Position numbers and translations under genes: made by a program. DNA of 64,000 nucleotides from the NCBI RefSeq assembly GCF_007655135.1, contig NC_045128.1, forward strand, positions 16,322,230 through 16,386,229, written 5' to 3'. The notes under the pieces were generated by a model that did no database searches, was not told where the DNA came from, and saw only the letters and a list, made by a program, of their open reading frames with translations. Source of the DNA: Punica granatum (Eukaryota > Streptophyta > Magnoliopsida > Myrtales > Lythraceae). Of the stretch, positions 1 to 9,569 are shown one piece after another; positions within the stretch are counted from its first letter, which is position 1; each line of letters begins with the position of its first letter.

Positions 1-863
1 TTAACAATTAAATTTCAGTTGCCAATGCTAACAAATAATATGTGTACTCATTGAAACCAACCATTAAGAATAAGAGTTTGACAAAAATATAATATGTTAC
101 AATTACAGGCAGATAACCAATCATCGAGAGTAAGATTTTAACAAGTATTCCCAAAAGCCTTCTAAGTAACTATAAAAGTCCAATCCCCAAGCCTTTTAAG
201 TCATAGTCAGAGTTCACAAGAGCCTTTTAAATTATTCATCTATTGTTAAGTTCTCAAGTTACCAAAGTCTTCCAAGCCTTCCGCTGTGGAAGCCTTGATC
301 CATCATTCCCAAAAGCCTTGATAAAAAAATCATTTCCCAAGTCACTCACCATCTGTAATCATACAACATAAATGATCATTCGCTAAGGTTTATAGAGAAA
401 CTAAAATAAGCAGAAGAGAATTGAAAATAAATTATCACTTTACAAAGAGGGGAAGTTAAAAACTGAAAAACGTATCTAAACTACAAAGAAACAACTACAA
501 CAGAGAAAAATAAAACACTTACTACAAAATAATGTTCTCTCTTTTTCTTACCACAATTTTCTCCCACATGTCTCTCTCCTCTCTCTCTTTCCCACATTCA
601 ATTTCCTTCTCTCTCCTCTCTTTCAGGTTGAACTCTCTCTGTCTCTCACATGTTAAATTAAAGTAAAAAATGTGTAATGCAGGATAAAATTAGAGGGAAA
701 AGAAAGAAGAGTGAGGACATGACTTAAAAAACTAAAATAGATGGAAAATTGATTTTAAAGTTAGTTAGAAGGATTAAAATTAAAAGTAATTAAAGGTACA
801 AGAGGAAAACAAAAAAAAAGTGCCTGATATAGTAAAATATACATATATGCAAGATTAATGGTT
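1..863. other. AT-rich non-coding DNA
   Basis: No convincing gene is visible. The stretch is AT-rich and has pyrimidine-rich low-complexity runs of CTCTCT type around 528-650. Short imperfect repeats of the form 'CCAAGCCTT' occur between 150 and 320. Reading frames here are short and resemble no family I know. Confidence 0.6.
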
Positions 864-880
864 AATGACGCCATATATCC

Positions 881-1037
881 ATCAAGAGAGGGAATAACAC
901 AGTGGTGCACATCTCGTCTGGTGACAAAGAGGTCTCATGTTTGATACCTAGTATAATTACCCGTACCCTTTTATTAGATATTTAGAATTTCTATTTCAAT
1001 GTACTAGGCCTATGAGCTTCCCTTGTAATCGAAAAAA
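881..1037 (+). mobile_element. tRNA-derived SINE flanked by a 17-base target duplication
   Basis: A 157-base insert ends in a short A run (TCGAAAAAAA). It is flanked by near-identical 17-base direct repeats at 864-880 and 1038-1054 (AATGACGCCATATATCC against AATAACGCCATATATCC, one mismatch). Inside is a polymerase III box-B-like motif (GTTTGATACC, near 945) and an upstream CAGTGG motif that could belong to box A. Size, A tail and long target duplication fit a plant SINE. The insert splits the outer end of the inverted-repeat arm that follows. Confidence 0.68.
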
Positions 1038-1040
1038 AAT

Positions 1041-1690
1041 AACGCCATATATCCTAACCTTTTAATGCTTTCTCAAATTTATCAACATTTAAAATTGACG
1101 AGATTCAGTTTCAAATCTATTCCGCCATTTATTTTCCATCCATTTTTTACGAAGAATGTGACATGGCATGTTAATTGTTGTAACGGTGCCGAGATGGAGA
1201 TTGTGTGAGCCTCGATACAGGAGAAAATAACATATATCCCAACTTTTTGAAGTTTTCTCAATTTTATCAAAACATTTAAAATTCTTTCTTTTCTTTATCG
1301 TTTCCCCTTTCATTTGTATCAACCATTTCATTTCCGATCTCTCTTCCACCAAAATTACTAAAGGGTTTTTGCAATTAGGATTCAGAAGGAACGATCAGTG
1401 TGGAAATCTGATCAATTGGTGTGGTGACGATGAGGGGTTTGGGACTTGATTCTTGTTAGGGTTTGTGCTTTATTATATTTGCAAGGGTTAATCACATCAA
1501 AAATCATAAACTTACACTGTTTTTCCAAATCTAGTATCAACTCTCAATTTTATCAAATCTAACAGCACGTTACCCTCGTTAGACCAAATATATCACTCGT
1601 TTTCAATTCCGTCACGATCTCTGACGTGCAATTAACGACTGCCAACATGGCTTTCCATTTTCATCCGTGGCAAAAAAGAAGAGAGAAAAG
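1041..1690 (+). repeat. left arm of a long imperfect inverted repeat
   Basis: The segment is the diverged reverse complement of about 31800-32510. Matching landmarks include GCCATATATC, TATTTTCCATCCATTTTTT, a GAATGTGACRTG block, CATCCCAACTTT-like sequence, and a stretch near 1500-1620 reading AATCATAAACTTACACTG. The two arms flank the whole retrotransposon block. They could be the terminal inverted repeats of one older DNA transposon (for example Mutator-like) split by later insertions, or two independent copies of a dispersed repeat. I could not find a clear target duplication outside the arms. Confidence 0.6.
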
Positions 1691-1916
1691 ATATTTTTGA
1701 CCTGATCGCTTATTTTATCTGAGCTATCGACCGAGGGGCAAAAAGGCGACTCTAACCTAACCCCTTCAAACCTAATTACTGCTCCTTATTCCCACCCGAT
1801 TTGGAGAAATTAGGGTAACCCTCCACGAGTAATCAAAGATAGGGTTCTGTAGAGCAAAAGATGAAAGAGGAAGATTGGGGATTTACACAATGGTGCCAAG
1901 CTGATCAACGGAGTCG

Positions 1917-2300
1917 GTGGATTCATCTAGTTATAGAGCAATTGGAGCTCACAAAATTGGTCACCATGGATCCAAAGCCAAACTCTTAACGTCATGGAGC
2001 TACCATAATCCAAGTGGAAGATTTTGGGGTGTAGACATTGGAAGGTACCCTTCTTCTTTTTTTCTGCAAATGCTAAGATTGCTAGTTGTGGTGACAACAT
2101 TGATTAAATATGTATTTGGATTTTTTTTTTGGATTATTCAGGACGATGATCGTAAGTTCTTCCAATGGCATGATCTCGAAAATCAGTCACATACAAATGA
2201 GGTTTTGAGATGTTTGATTGTTGAGAAAAGAACCATAATTGAACAAGTAAAGTTCCTCGAAGAAAAGCATCAAGCATTGGAGCGGAAGAACAATGCTTTG
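1917..2300 (+). pseudogene. GRF-type zinc-finger-like protein, broken
   Basis: The open frame starts without an ATG. Its first part has the spacing of plant GRF zinc-finger proteins: 'SKAKLLTSWSYHNPSGRFWG' is very like the GRF core motif, and the usual cysteines nearby are replaced. A probable intron follows (pyrimidine-rich, ending ATTCAG at 2141). The next piece contains 'KFFQWHD', which matches the aromatic block at the end of the GRF domain, and then a short coiled-coil-like tail. The frame ends where the first retrotransposon begins at 2301. Small GRF proteins often accompany plant transposons. I infer a dead captured or transposon-borne copy. Confidence 0.5.
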
Positions 2301-2717
2301 TGACGAAGAGTCCAGCCCAAAGTAACGGCCCATATTCTAGAAGACTCCGGCTGCTACTAAAGGAAAATATTGCTATAATATAGTTTCTTTTAATTAGATG
2401 TTATTTCCTATATTACCTTTAGAGAGGAGTCAGAAGTTTCCTATTTTAGATTATTTCCTTGTTCCATTTTAGGAAAGTAATCTAGAAAAATTATATGTCA
2501 GTTTTCTATTCTATAGTCAAGGGAGGTGTCTTCCCTCTATATATAGGTTATTCACCTCATTGTAAAAGAATATCTCAGAAACTCTTATCGTTTAATAATA
2601 CTTTGAGTTTGCACAACTCTTGGTTTTTAGCATATCGCTAGGGTTTACACGTGTGCTATACCCTTCGAGTCTAAATTCTAATTTAGGCGCGAGAAACCGT
2701 GATCCGCGCTACGTTAG
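2301..2717 (+). repeat. 5' LTR of the first Ty3/gypsy element
   Basis: It starts just after the broken GRF frame and ends next to the primer binding site. It contains a TATATATAGG motif near 2540 that could be the promoter TATA box. The exact last base is uncertain because the terminus does not show the usual CA. Confidence 0.65.
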
Positions 2718-2718
2718 T

Positions 2719-2730
2719 TGGTATCAGAGC
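2719..2730 (+). other. primer binding site for initiator tRNA-Met
   Basis: TGGTATCAGAGC is complementary to the 3' end of plant initiator tRNA-Met (ending in GCTCTGATACCA). It lies directly downstream of the 5' LTR, as expected for reverse-transcription priming. Confidence 0.85.
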
Positions 2731-2751
2731 AAGAGTTGCCTATATCTAATC

Positions 2752-3300
2752 ATGGCGGACGAGGTGATTCACAACCACCCTAATGCCGAAGAGCAGGAGG
2801 TGGACGCGATTCAAGCATTGGAGCAGAGGATCGAAAGGATGGAGCGGACTCTCAAGCGAAGGTTTGAGCAAAGACTAGACCAGAGGTTTGAGGAGCTACA
2901 TACCATGCTTAGTGCTCTAAACTTGCGTGCTGACCATAATACGGTAGACGGCGGTCAGGCACAACGAGTTTTTCCTCGTGAGCCACCCGTTGTTCAACGT
3001 GTTCCCCGTAGGATCCAATATTATGAAGATTCAGATGAGGATAGTAGAGTTGCATACGATTGATTTGCTTATCAACAAAGGAATCAAGGAAATCGCCAGG
3101 ATGCTAGAGACTTTCGTTTGAAGGCCGATATTCCCATTTTGAACGGATGCTTAAACATCGAGGAATTCTTGGATTGGCTATCAGAAGTCGACCGGTTCTT
3201 CGAATACGCCGAGGTTCCAGAGGAGAAGCGCATGAAGCTGGTGGCATACCGATTGAAGGGAGAAGCAAATCATGGAGGTGCCAGAGGAAGCGAAGCCCTT
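2752..3300 (+). pseudogene. gag remnant of the first Ty3/gypsy element
   Basis: The frame opens at the ATG at 2752 with an acidic, coiled-coil-like N-terminus rich in E, R and L. A stop interrupts it at 3061. It resumes with the typical start of a plant retrotransposon gag domain ('[34 protein letters not shown]', quoted in part: [14 protein letters not shown]). It breaks near 3270 and runs straight into the region upstream of reverse transcriptase. The rest of gag, the zinc knuckle and the protease are therefore missing, which points to one internal deletion. Confidence 0.75.
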
Positions 3301-5919
3301 ACTTGCTGAATTTGAGGAGATTATTCCTGAGGAGTTGCCAGATGGGTTGCCTCCAATGAGAGATATACAGCACCAAATCGACTTGATACTTGGGGCAAGC
3401 TTACCTAATATGCCTTATTATCGCATGAGTCCACACGAGAGTGCTATACTATAGGAGAAAGTAGAGGATCTGCTAGGAAAATGTCATATTCGAGAGAGTC
3501 TGAGTCCTTGTGCGGTGCCTGCATTATTGACAGCAAAGAAATATGGGAGCTGGCATATGTGTGTCGATAGCAGGGCAATCAACAAGATTACGGTGGGATA
3601 CAAGTTTCATATTCCAAGACTTGATGATATGCTAGATCAATTATACGGGGCGGTGATGTTCTCCAAGATTGACCTTCGGAGTGGGTAAAACTAGAGATGG
3701 ACTTTATGAGTAGTTGGTAATGCCATTCGGGTTGTCGATTGTCCCTAGTACGTTTATGAGTTTGATGAATCAAGTACTCAAACCTTTTTTTGGCCAATTT
3801 GTAGTTGTCTACTTCGATGATATTTTGATATATAGTAGATCGACCAATGACCACCTCAAGCATCTATGTGAGGTATTGTGCTGCGGAAGAATAAGTTGAT
3901 TATCAATCTTAAGAAGTGCAATTTTATGACGTCGCGCTTGCTGTTCCTTGGGTATATAGTAAGCTCGGAAGGCATTTGGGTTGATGATGAGAAGGTCAGT
4001 GCAATTAGAGATTGGCTTACTCCAAAAATTGTTGGAGAAATAAGAAGTTTCCATGGACTAGCTACATTCTATAGACGGTTTATATGCGACTTCAACACGA
4101 TCATGGCCCCAATCACCGAATGCTTGAACAAGGGGAGGTTTAATTAGGAAGAAGAAGCAGAAGCTAGTTTTGCATTGATCAAGGAGAAGTTATGCTCAGC
4201 TCTAGTTCTAGCCTTGCCATGTTTTGAGAAACTATTTGAGATGGAATGCGATGCGAGTGGTATTGGCATTGGAGCTGTTCTATCACAAGAGAAATGGCCA
4301 GTCGCATATTTTAGTGAGAAGCTTAGCGATGCCAGTTGGAGCTGGTCAACCTATGACAAGGAGTTCTATATTGTTTTCCGCACCTTGAAGCATTGGGAGC
4401 ATTATCTTATAGGCAAAGTGTTCATTTTGTACTATGATCACCAAGCATTTAAGTATTTGAATAGTCAAAAACGAATCAACAGTAATATGCATGCTCGGTG
4501 GACTACATTTCTTCAAAAGTTCCCTTTTAAGCTAGTACAAAAATCGGGGGTGCAAAATAGGGTTGCCGATGCGTTAAGCAGGCGAGCAACATTGCTGACA
4601 ATGTTGAGAAGCGAGCTTATCGGGTTTGAAGAGCTGAAGGAGCAGTATGTAGATGATGAGGATTTTGCTAAAGCTTGGTCCAAGGTGCAAAATCGCTAAG
4701 CGGCTGGAGAGTTTCACAACCATGAGGGATTTCTGATGAGAGGTAACTAGCTTTGCATTCCTCGTTCATACATCCAAGAAAAACTGATTAGGGATTTACA
4801 TGGTGGAGGACTAGCTGCACATCTTGGACATGACAAGACCGTAGTTGTTGCTTCGAAGAGGTTTTATTGGCCTAAATTGCGTCGTGATGCGGAGAAGTTC
4901 GTGCGAAGGTGCTATACGTGTCAGACTTCTAAAGGACAAAAGCAAAACACCGGTCTCTATCTACCGTTGCTGGTACCTGAAGATTTTTGGGAGGATTTTT
5001 CCATGGATTTTATATTGGGGTTGCCTCGTACTCAACGGGGTATGGATTCCATCTTTGCTGTTGTGGATAGATTCTCGAAGATGGCACACTTCATACCATG
5101 TCGAAAAACTACAGATGCTTCGAGTGTGGCTCGATTGTTTTTCAAAGAGGTGGTTCGTTTGCACGGTGTACCAAAGTTCATCGTTTCAGATCGTGACACC
5201 AGGTTCCTTAGCCATTTTTTGCTTACCTTATGGAGAATGTTTGATGCCACATTAAAGTTCAGTAGTATAGCTCACCCGCAGACAGATGTTCAAATGGAGT
5301 CAATGAATAGGACCTTGGCAAATATGATTCAAAGCATTTGTGGAGAAAAACCAAAGCAATGGGATTTCGCTCTTGCTCAAGCTGACTTTGCCTACAATAG
5401 TGCAATTCATAGTGCTATTGGGAGATCTCCATTCTCGATAGTTTTTCAAAAGGTTTCAAGGCATGCTATTGATTTAATCAAGCTACCAAAGACCTACAGA
5501 GGCAATGCTGTAGCTGAAAGCATGGCAAAGGAGGTGTAATCAATGCAGCAACAAATTCATCAAAAGTTGGAAGCTACCAATGCGAAGTACAAGAAGGCCG
5601 TTGACAAGCATCGTAAGGAACGACTCTTTTCAGAGGGGGATATGGTGATGGTGTTCCTTAGGAATGAAAGATTTCCTGTTGGAAGTTATAACAAGTTGAA
5701 ACCGAAGAAGTATGGTCCATACAAGGAGTTGAAAAAGATAAATGACAATGTGTATGTCATAGATCTTCCTGAGTCTATGGGTATTTCACGTACATTCAAT
5801 GTGGTGGGCATTTACCCCTACAATGATTCGAATGAGCCATTATATCCTGAGTTCAAAACAAACTCGAGGACGAGCTTTCCACAAGTGGGGGAGACTAACG
5901 AGGAGTCCAGCCCAAAATG
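3272..5919 (+). pseudogene. pol remnant: reverse transcriptase, RNase H, integrase
   Basis: Domains occur in Ty3/gypsy order across three frames. Reverse transcriptase spans about 3320-4140, with the catalytic YFDD motif near 3810, but a piece between the two N-terminal RT blocks is lost at about 3686. RNase H spans 4175-4700 ([21 protein letters not shown]). Integrase spans about 4720-5540, with the zinc-binding C-x2-C (RRCYTCQ) and core aspartates ([17 protein letters not shown]). The GPY-type C-terminal module spans 5543-5919 ([13 protein letters not shown]). Stops at 3452, 3686, 4145, 4697, 4750 and 5537 make it non-functional. No canonical chromodomain is visible. Confidence 0.85.
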
Positions 5920-5925
5920 ACGACT

Positions 5926-8900
5926 GTCAGCACCCCATTTTGGCTCACCAATTCAAATTACATTATCAGCAATGATCCAAGCCACAATTTGAGTAGAATA
6001 CAGAAAAACAACTTAACAGAGCAAAAAATCACTATTCATCCTCAAGTCGGCGAAATCAGGCAAATGACACATGGACATGACAGAAGGACTCCAGGGGTCA
6101 TCAAAAAGCAACAGAGTGACTAGAAAGCTCAACAATGTCCAAAACCGGCATTTTCAATATATCACATGGACGGTTCTATTTTCCGATAGTTCGCTCGATC
6201 ATCGGAAGATAGCCAATATTGGACTCCAAAAATCCACTCCAATGCCAAAAAGATGAAAAGCGTCTCCAAAGGCATTTTGCAAATCATCTGCTCTATACAG
6301 AACAACTTTCTGTATACAGACAACTTTTCAGTGGAAGTCCAAAAATGCCGATTTTTCGGAGAAAAGTTAATTCCAAATATCAGATGCGGCCATGCCTCAC
6401 AGTCATACAGAGCATGAGCAATGCTTCAGATTGTCTTTTGGAAGCCATACAGACACCCTCAATGACTTCCGAGCGACAAAACGGGCATACCCCTCTTCGG
6501 AAGAGCATAATCGGAGACCGATCTGATGGAATTACGGCAAACGAAGTTCACACTACATTGCCCTGAAAACTCCAGCGGACATTCGCAATTGGGCAAAACA
6601 AACAGCAAAACCCTTCACGGTTTCCCGAGTAACCTCCGAGGAGCACAAAAGGCCATTTTTAGTGAAGATCCATATCCGAAAGTCCTCTTTGGGGAAACTT
6701 GACGCCGGATGCTTACGTTACACAATGCTAGCCTTCTCAAGGCTCAATGTGGAATCGTCGGAGTGAATCACACAACTCATCTAGACCCCTCGAGCAGTGC
6801 TTTAAGGGTCTCAGATGCACTTTTCATATCCTTAGAGGCACAATCTCGGCAAACGGAGATCATAGTGATCTCCGAATTGCCAAAGAAACTCAAAAAGCAA
6901 TCTGAGAAATCCAATTTCGGCCTCCTAAGACATCTCCCGGCTCCATATTTGCATTTACTGGCTTAAGGGACAAGTGCCCACGTAATTTGACAATTTATGT
7001 CAAAATGATCGACGTGGGATGTAGATACAAGATATGCTGTCAGAAGTGGGTAACCTTGCTCTGAATGCATAAAAGGAGCAAAACCGGCTTCCGAGCCTCA
7101 TACAAATATTTGGCAATTCCTCACGTAAAATACCAATCTCGGATTCATTAAATCTGTTTCCTCGCGTATATCGATAATTCAACATTCGGTTCGAACCACG
7201 AGCCTCGAATGCGCGATCAATCGAGACTCGAGCTTTTTCCCGATTTCTCCTCTTCGGTCGTGGGACCGACGGGATGCCCAAGATGAGTCACCTTTTATTC
7301 TAGAAGCTTCTTCTTCTTCAATGCAAGAAGCCAACTTGCACTCTTGCATGAAAATATCCAAGAAATATGAAGACAACAACACTCAAGCCTTCATCAATGC
7401 TTATTAATGCTTTTGGCTCTTCCACATGAAGGATACTTGGCTCATATCCATCCTCATCCTCATTAGGCAAACCGAAATTTGCTAATGGGAGGCTTAAGTG
7501 TGCTTGCTTTTGCTTAATTGCCCATTAGCTTTGCCTATAAATAGCCCCAAAGTGATTAAGTTAATCACTTCTCCTCTTGCACACTCTCTCCAAGCTTTCT
7601 CCCTCAAGAAAAGCTCTCAACTCTATAGCCAAAACCAGCAAGCTTCAACACTTCAAAACCAAGAGAGAAAAACCGAAGAAAACCCGAAGAAAGCTTTGAG
7701 TTTCTTAAGTCTGAAGCCGATGTTCATCATCCCGACTTAAGTTCAAAAATTCTCAAACTCCATGGACCACATGTTTTGGACCCAAGGAGTTCATTTATGA
7801 ACTTAGATTTTTGGTTTGAAGTCATTTTGCTCATCATTTTAGGTCATTTAGGTGATTTCGGGTGAAGGACGTACTCTCGGGTGAACAGTACACCCGTAGC
7901 CGCACAGACGAGCACGCCCACGCGCCCGCGCGAGCCCGCTGCCGCGCGCGCCTACTGCCCGCGCACGCCCGTGCGCCCCGCGCGCCCGAGCGCCCTGCGC
8001 GCCTGACGCCTCCCGCGCGCCTCTCGTGCACTCCAGCCGCACGCCCTATGCGCCTAGCTCCCCGAACGTGCATGCCCTTGCACCCGAGCACTCTTCCAAG
8101 CGTTCAACCGAGTCACCCGACTCTCGAACACTTCCCCGACTCTTCCCTTGTATCCCGAGGCTAGGTAAAACATTCTCGACTTAGAGAAGTTATAACCTTT
8201 TACGTTATTTGCATGTCTATGGAGTAATATGGCGTTTTATGCATGTTTAACTTGCAATACTTAATTTTTATACACTTTCATGTTATATTATGCATGTTCA
8301 TCATCATATAACATGTTAGCATGTCGGGAAACGTTTGGATCGACTCTCGGAAGACCTTCTCGGCCCGAAATAAGCAAAAGAGCTCTCGGGTTTGCCTCAA
8401 GAAGAGGTGACCAAGGCTTGGCTTGCTTTCCTCGGGTTAAGATCGGCCTTCTTAGCCCGATCCAAGCTCGATTCCCGAGTTTTCTCGTGTTTTCTTACGT
8501 GTATGAAGTCGGTATTGTTTTATCGTTTCCTTAAATAACTTGTTTGTGCATGTTTGCATGTTCGAATGCGTTATTCAAATCATGACAATACCGACTTTCG
8601 TTTAATCGTGTCATTTATCATGTTTATCATTTAAGCATGTGAGAAATGATTCGAAACGAGACGGGGAAACCTCGTGGAACCCCATTCGGGCCATGGGACC
8701 TCTCGGCTATCTCCAAGGAGAAGTAACCAAAAGCCTCTTAGACTCGTACGTGTTGCATGAGGTTTCCTCTTCCCGTTTTGAGTCTGTTCTCAGCTTTCAT
8801 GTAATTTGCAATTTACATTAGTGTACCAATATGGCATGAAAATGTCTTTTCAAAACAAAGCATGCATGGATTCGGGTATCAATTACTCATTCGGGTCCAA

Positions 8901-9560
8901 TCGGTTACGAGGGTAGTTTCGGTTATTTAACCGAATTATCCTCGATCCTTATGGAATCGTCTTGGTCGTCGAGTCACGAATCGTTTTCATAATTAATGCA
9001 TTCGGCACAACCCTTAAGCATTAATTTCATGAACGAGTTAATCGGGACGCTCACATGATTAAACTCACTTCACACTGATAAAGTTTACACGAATTGGCCA
9101 TTAACTGATAACTCGCGTCGATGAGTTGCCAAATGACGTTGGTGCCCTTTTCAAACTTATCAATTTCAAAACCCAAAACGCGCGGTCCGATGTAGCACGG
9201 ACGTCTGAAAAGGGCTTCTGTGTCCCAACTTGAGTTTTTACTTGATTCCAAGTAACTCAGGTCAGGATACAGAAGATCTTTCTAGATCACTTCCAGGCAG
9301 ATCGACCGGTTCTTTGGCTTTTTCGGGGTTTTCGCACAACCCTGGACCATCCAGGGAATTGGTCGACACCGGCTACAGGCCGAGGTGGCCCGCACTACGA
9401 TGTTTCCTCTTTTCTGAAAAGAATTTTCCAATAAAGGGCAAAATCGTCTTTTCACAATTCAGAGATACCCCTAGGGTTAGCATGACAGAAACACTACAGT
9501 ACAGGATAAGAACGGGCTACCTGTTCAGGTGCAGGTTCATCTGCATAGCCTTTTCTTATC
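5926..9560 (+). repeat. Tat-type long LTR, plus orientation, 3' end missing
   Basis: It opens TGTCAGCACCCCATTTTGGC, a start I associate with Tat/Ogre-type LTRs. It is the reverse complement of the minus-oriented LTR at 12811-26768: its 5926-7050 part matches 26768 down to about 25700, and its 7100-9560 part matches 16810 down to about 14105. The match stops at about 9560, so roughly the last 1.3 kb present in the other copy (12811-14105) is lacking. Reading frames in this stretch, including one over the GC-rich tract, have no protein-family signal. Confidence 0.7.
7885..8060. repeat. GC-rich low-complexity tract inside the LTR
   Basis: About 175 bases made almost wholly of CGCGCCCG-like runs lie in an otherwise AT-rich region. 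Both strands are open (arginine/alanine/proline-rich frames), which is expected from composition and is not evidence of coding. The corresponding positions of the minus-oriented copies lack this tract, so it looks like an expansion in this copy. Confidence 0.75.
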
Positions 9561-9569
9561 TAACTGACT

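Larger units (their letters stand above)
2301..5925 (+). mobile_element. decayed Ty3/gypsy retrotransposon, 3' LTR truncated
   Basis: The 5' LTR is 2301 to about 2717, opening TGACGAAGAGTCC. The body runs to 5895 and only the first 30 bases of the 3' LTR remain (5896-5925, opening TAACGAGGAGTCC) before the Tat-type LTR begins at 5926. A purine run at 5883-5893 precedes the 3' LTR as a polypurine tract. gag and pol are rearranged and carry many stops, so the element is immobile. Integrase wording close to the young element at 16813 places both in chromovirus-like Ty3/gypsy lineages. Confidence 0.85.

Noticed and set aside
7862..8164. A 100-codon plus-strand frame rich in Ala, Arg and Pro, with matching open minus frames
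   Set aside because: It lies on the GC-rich tract, where all frames stay open by composition. It has no domain and sits inside an LTR.
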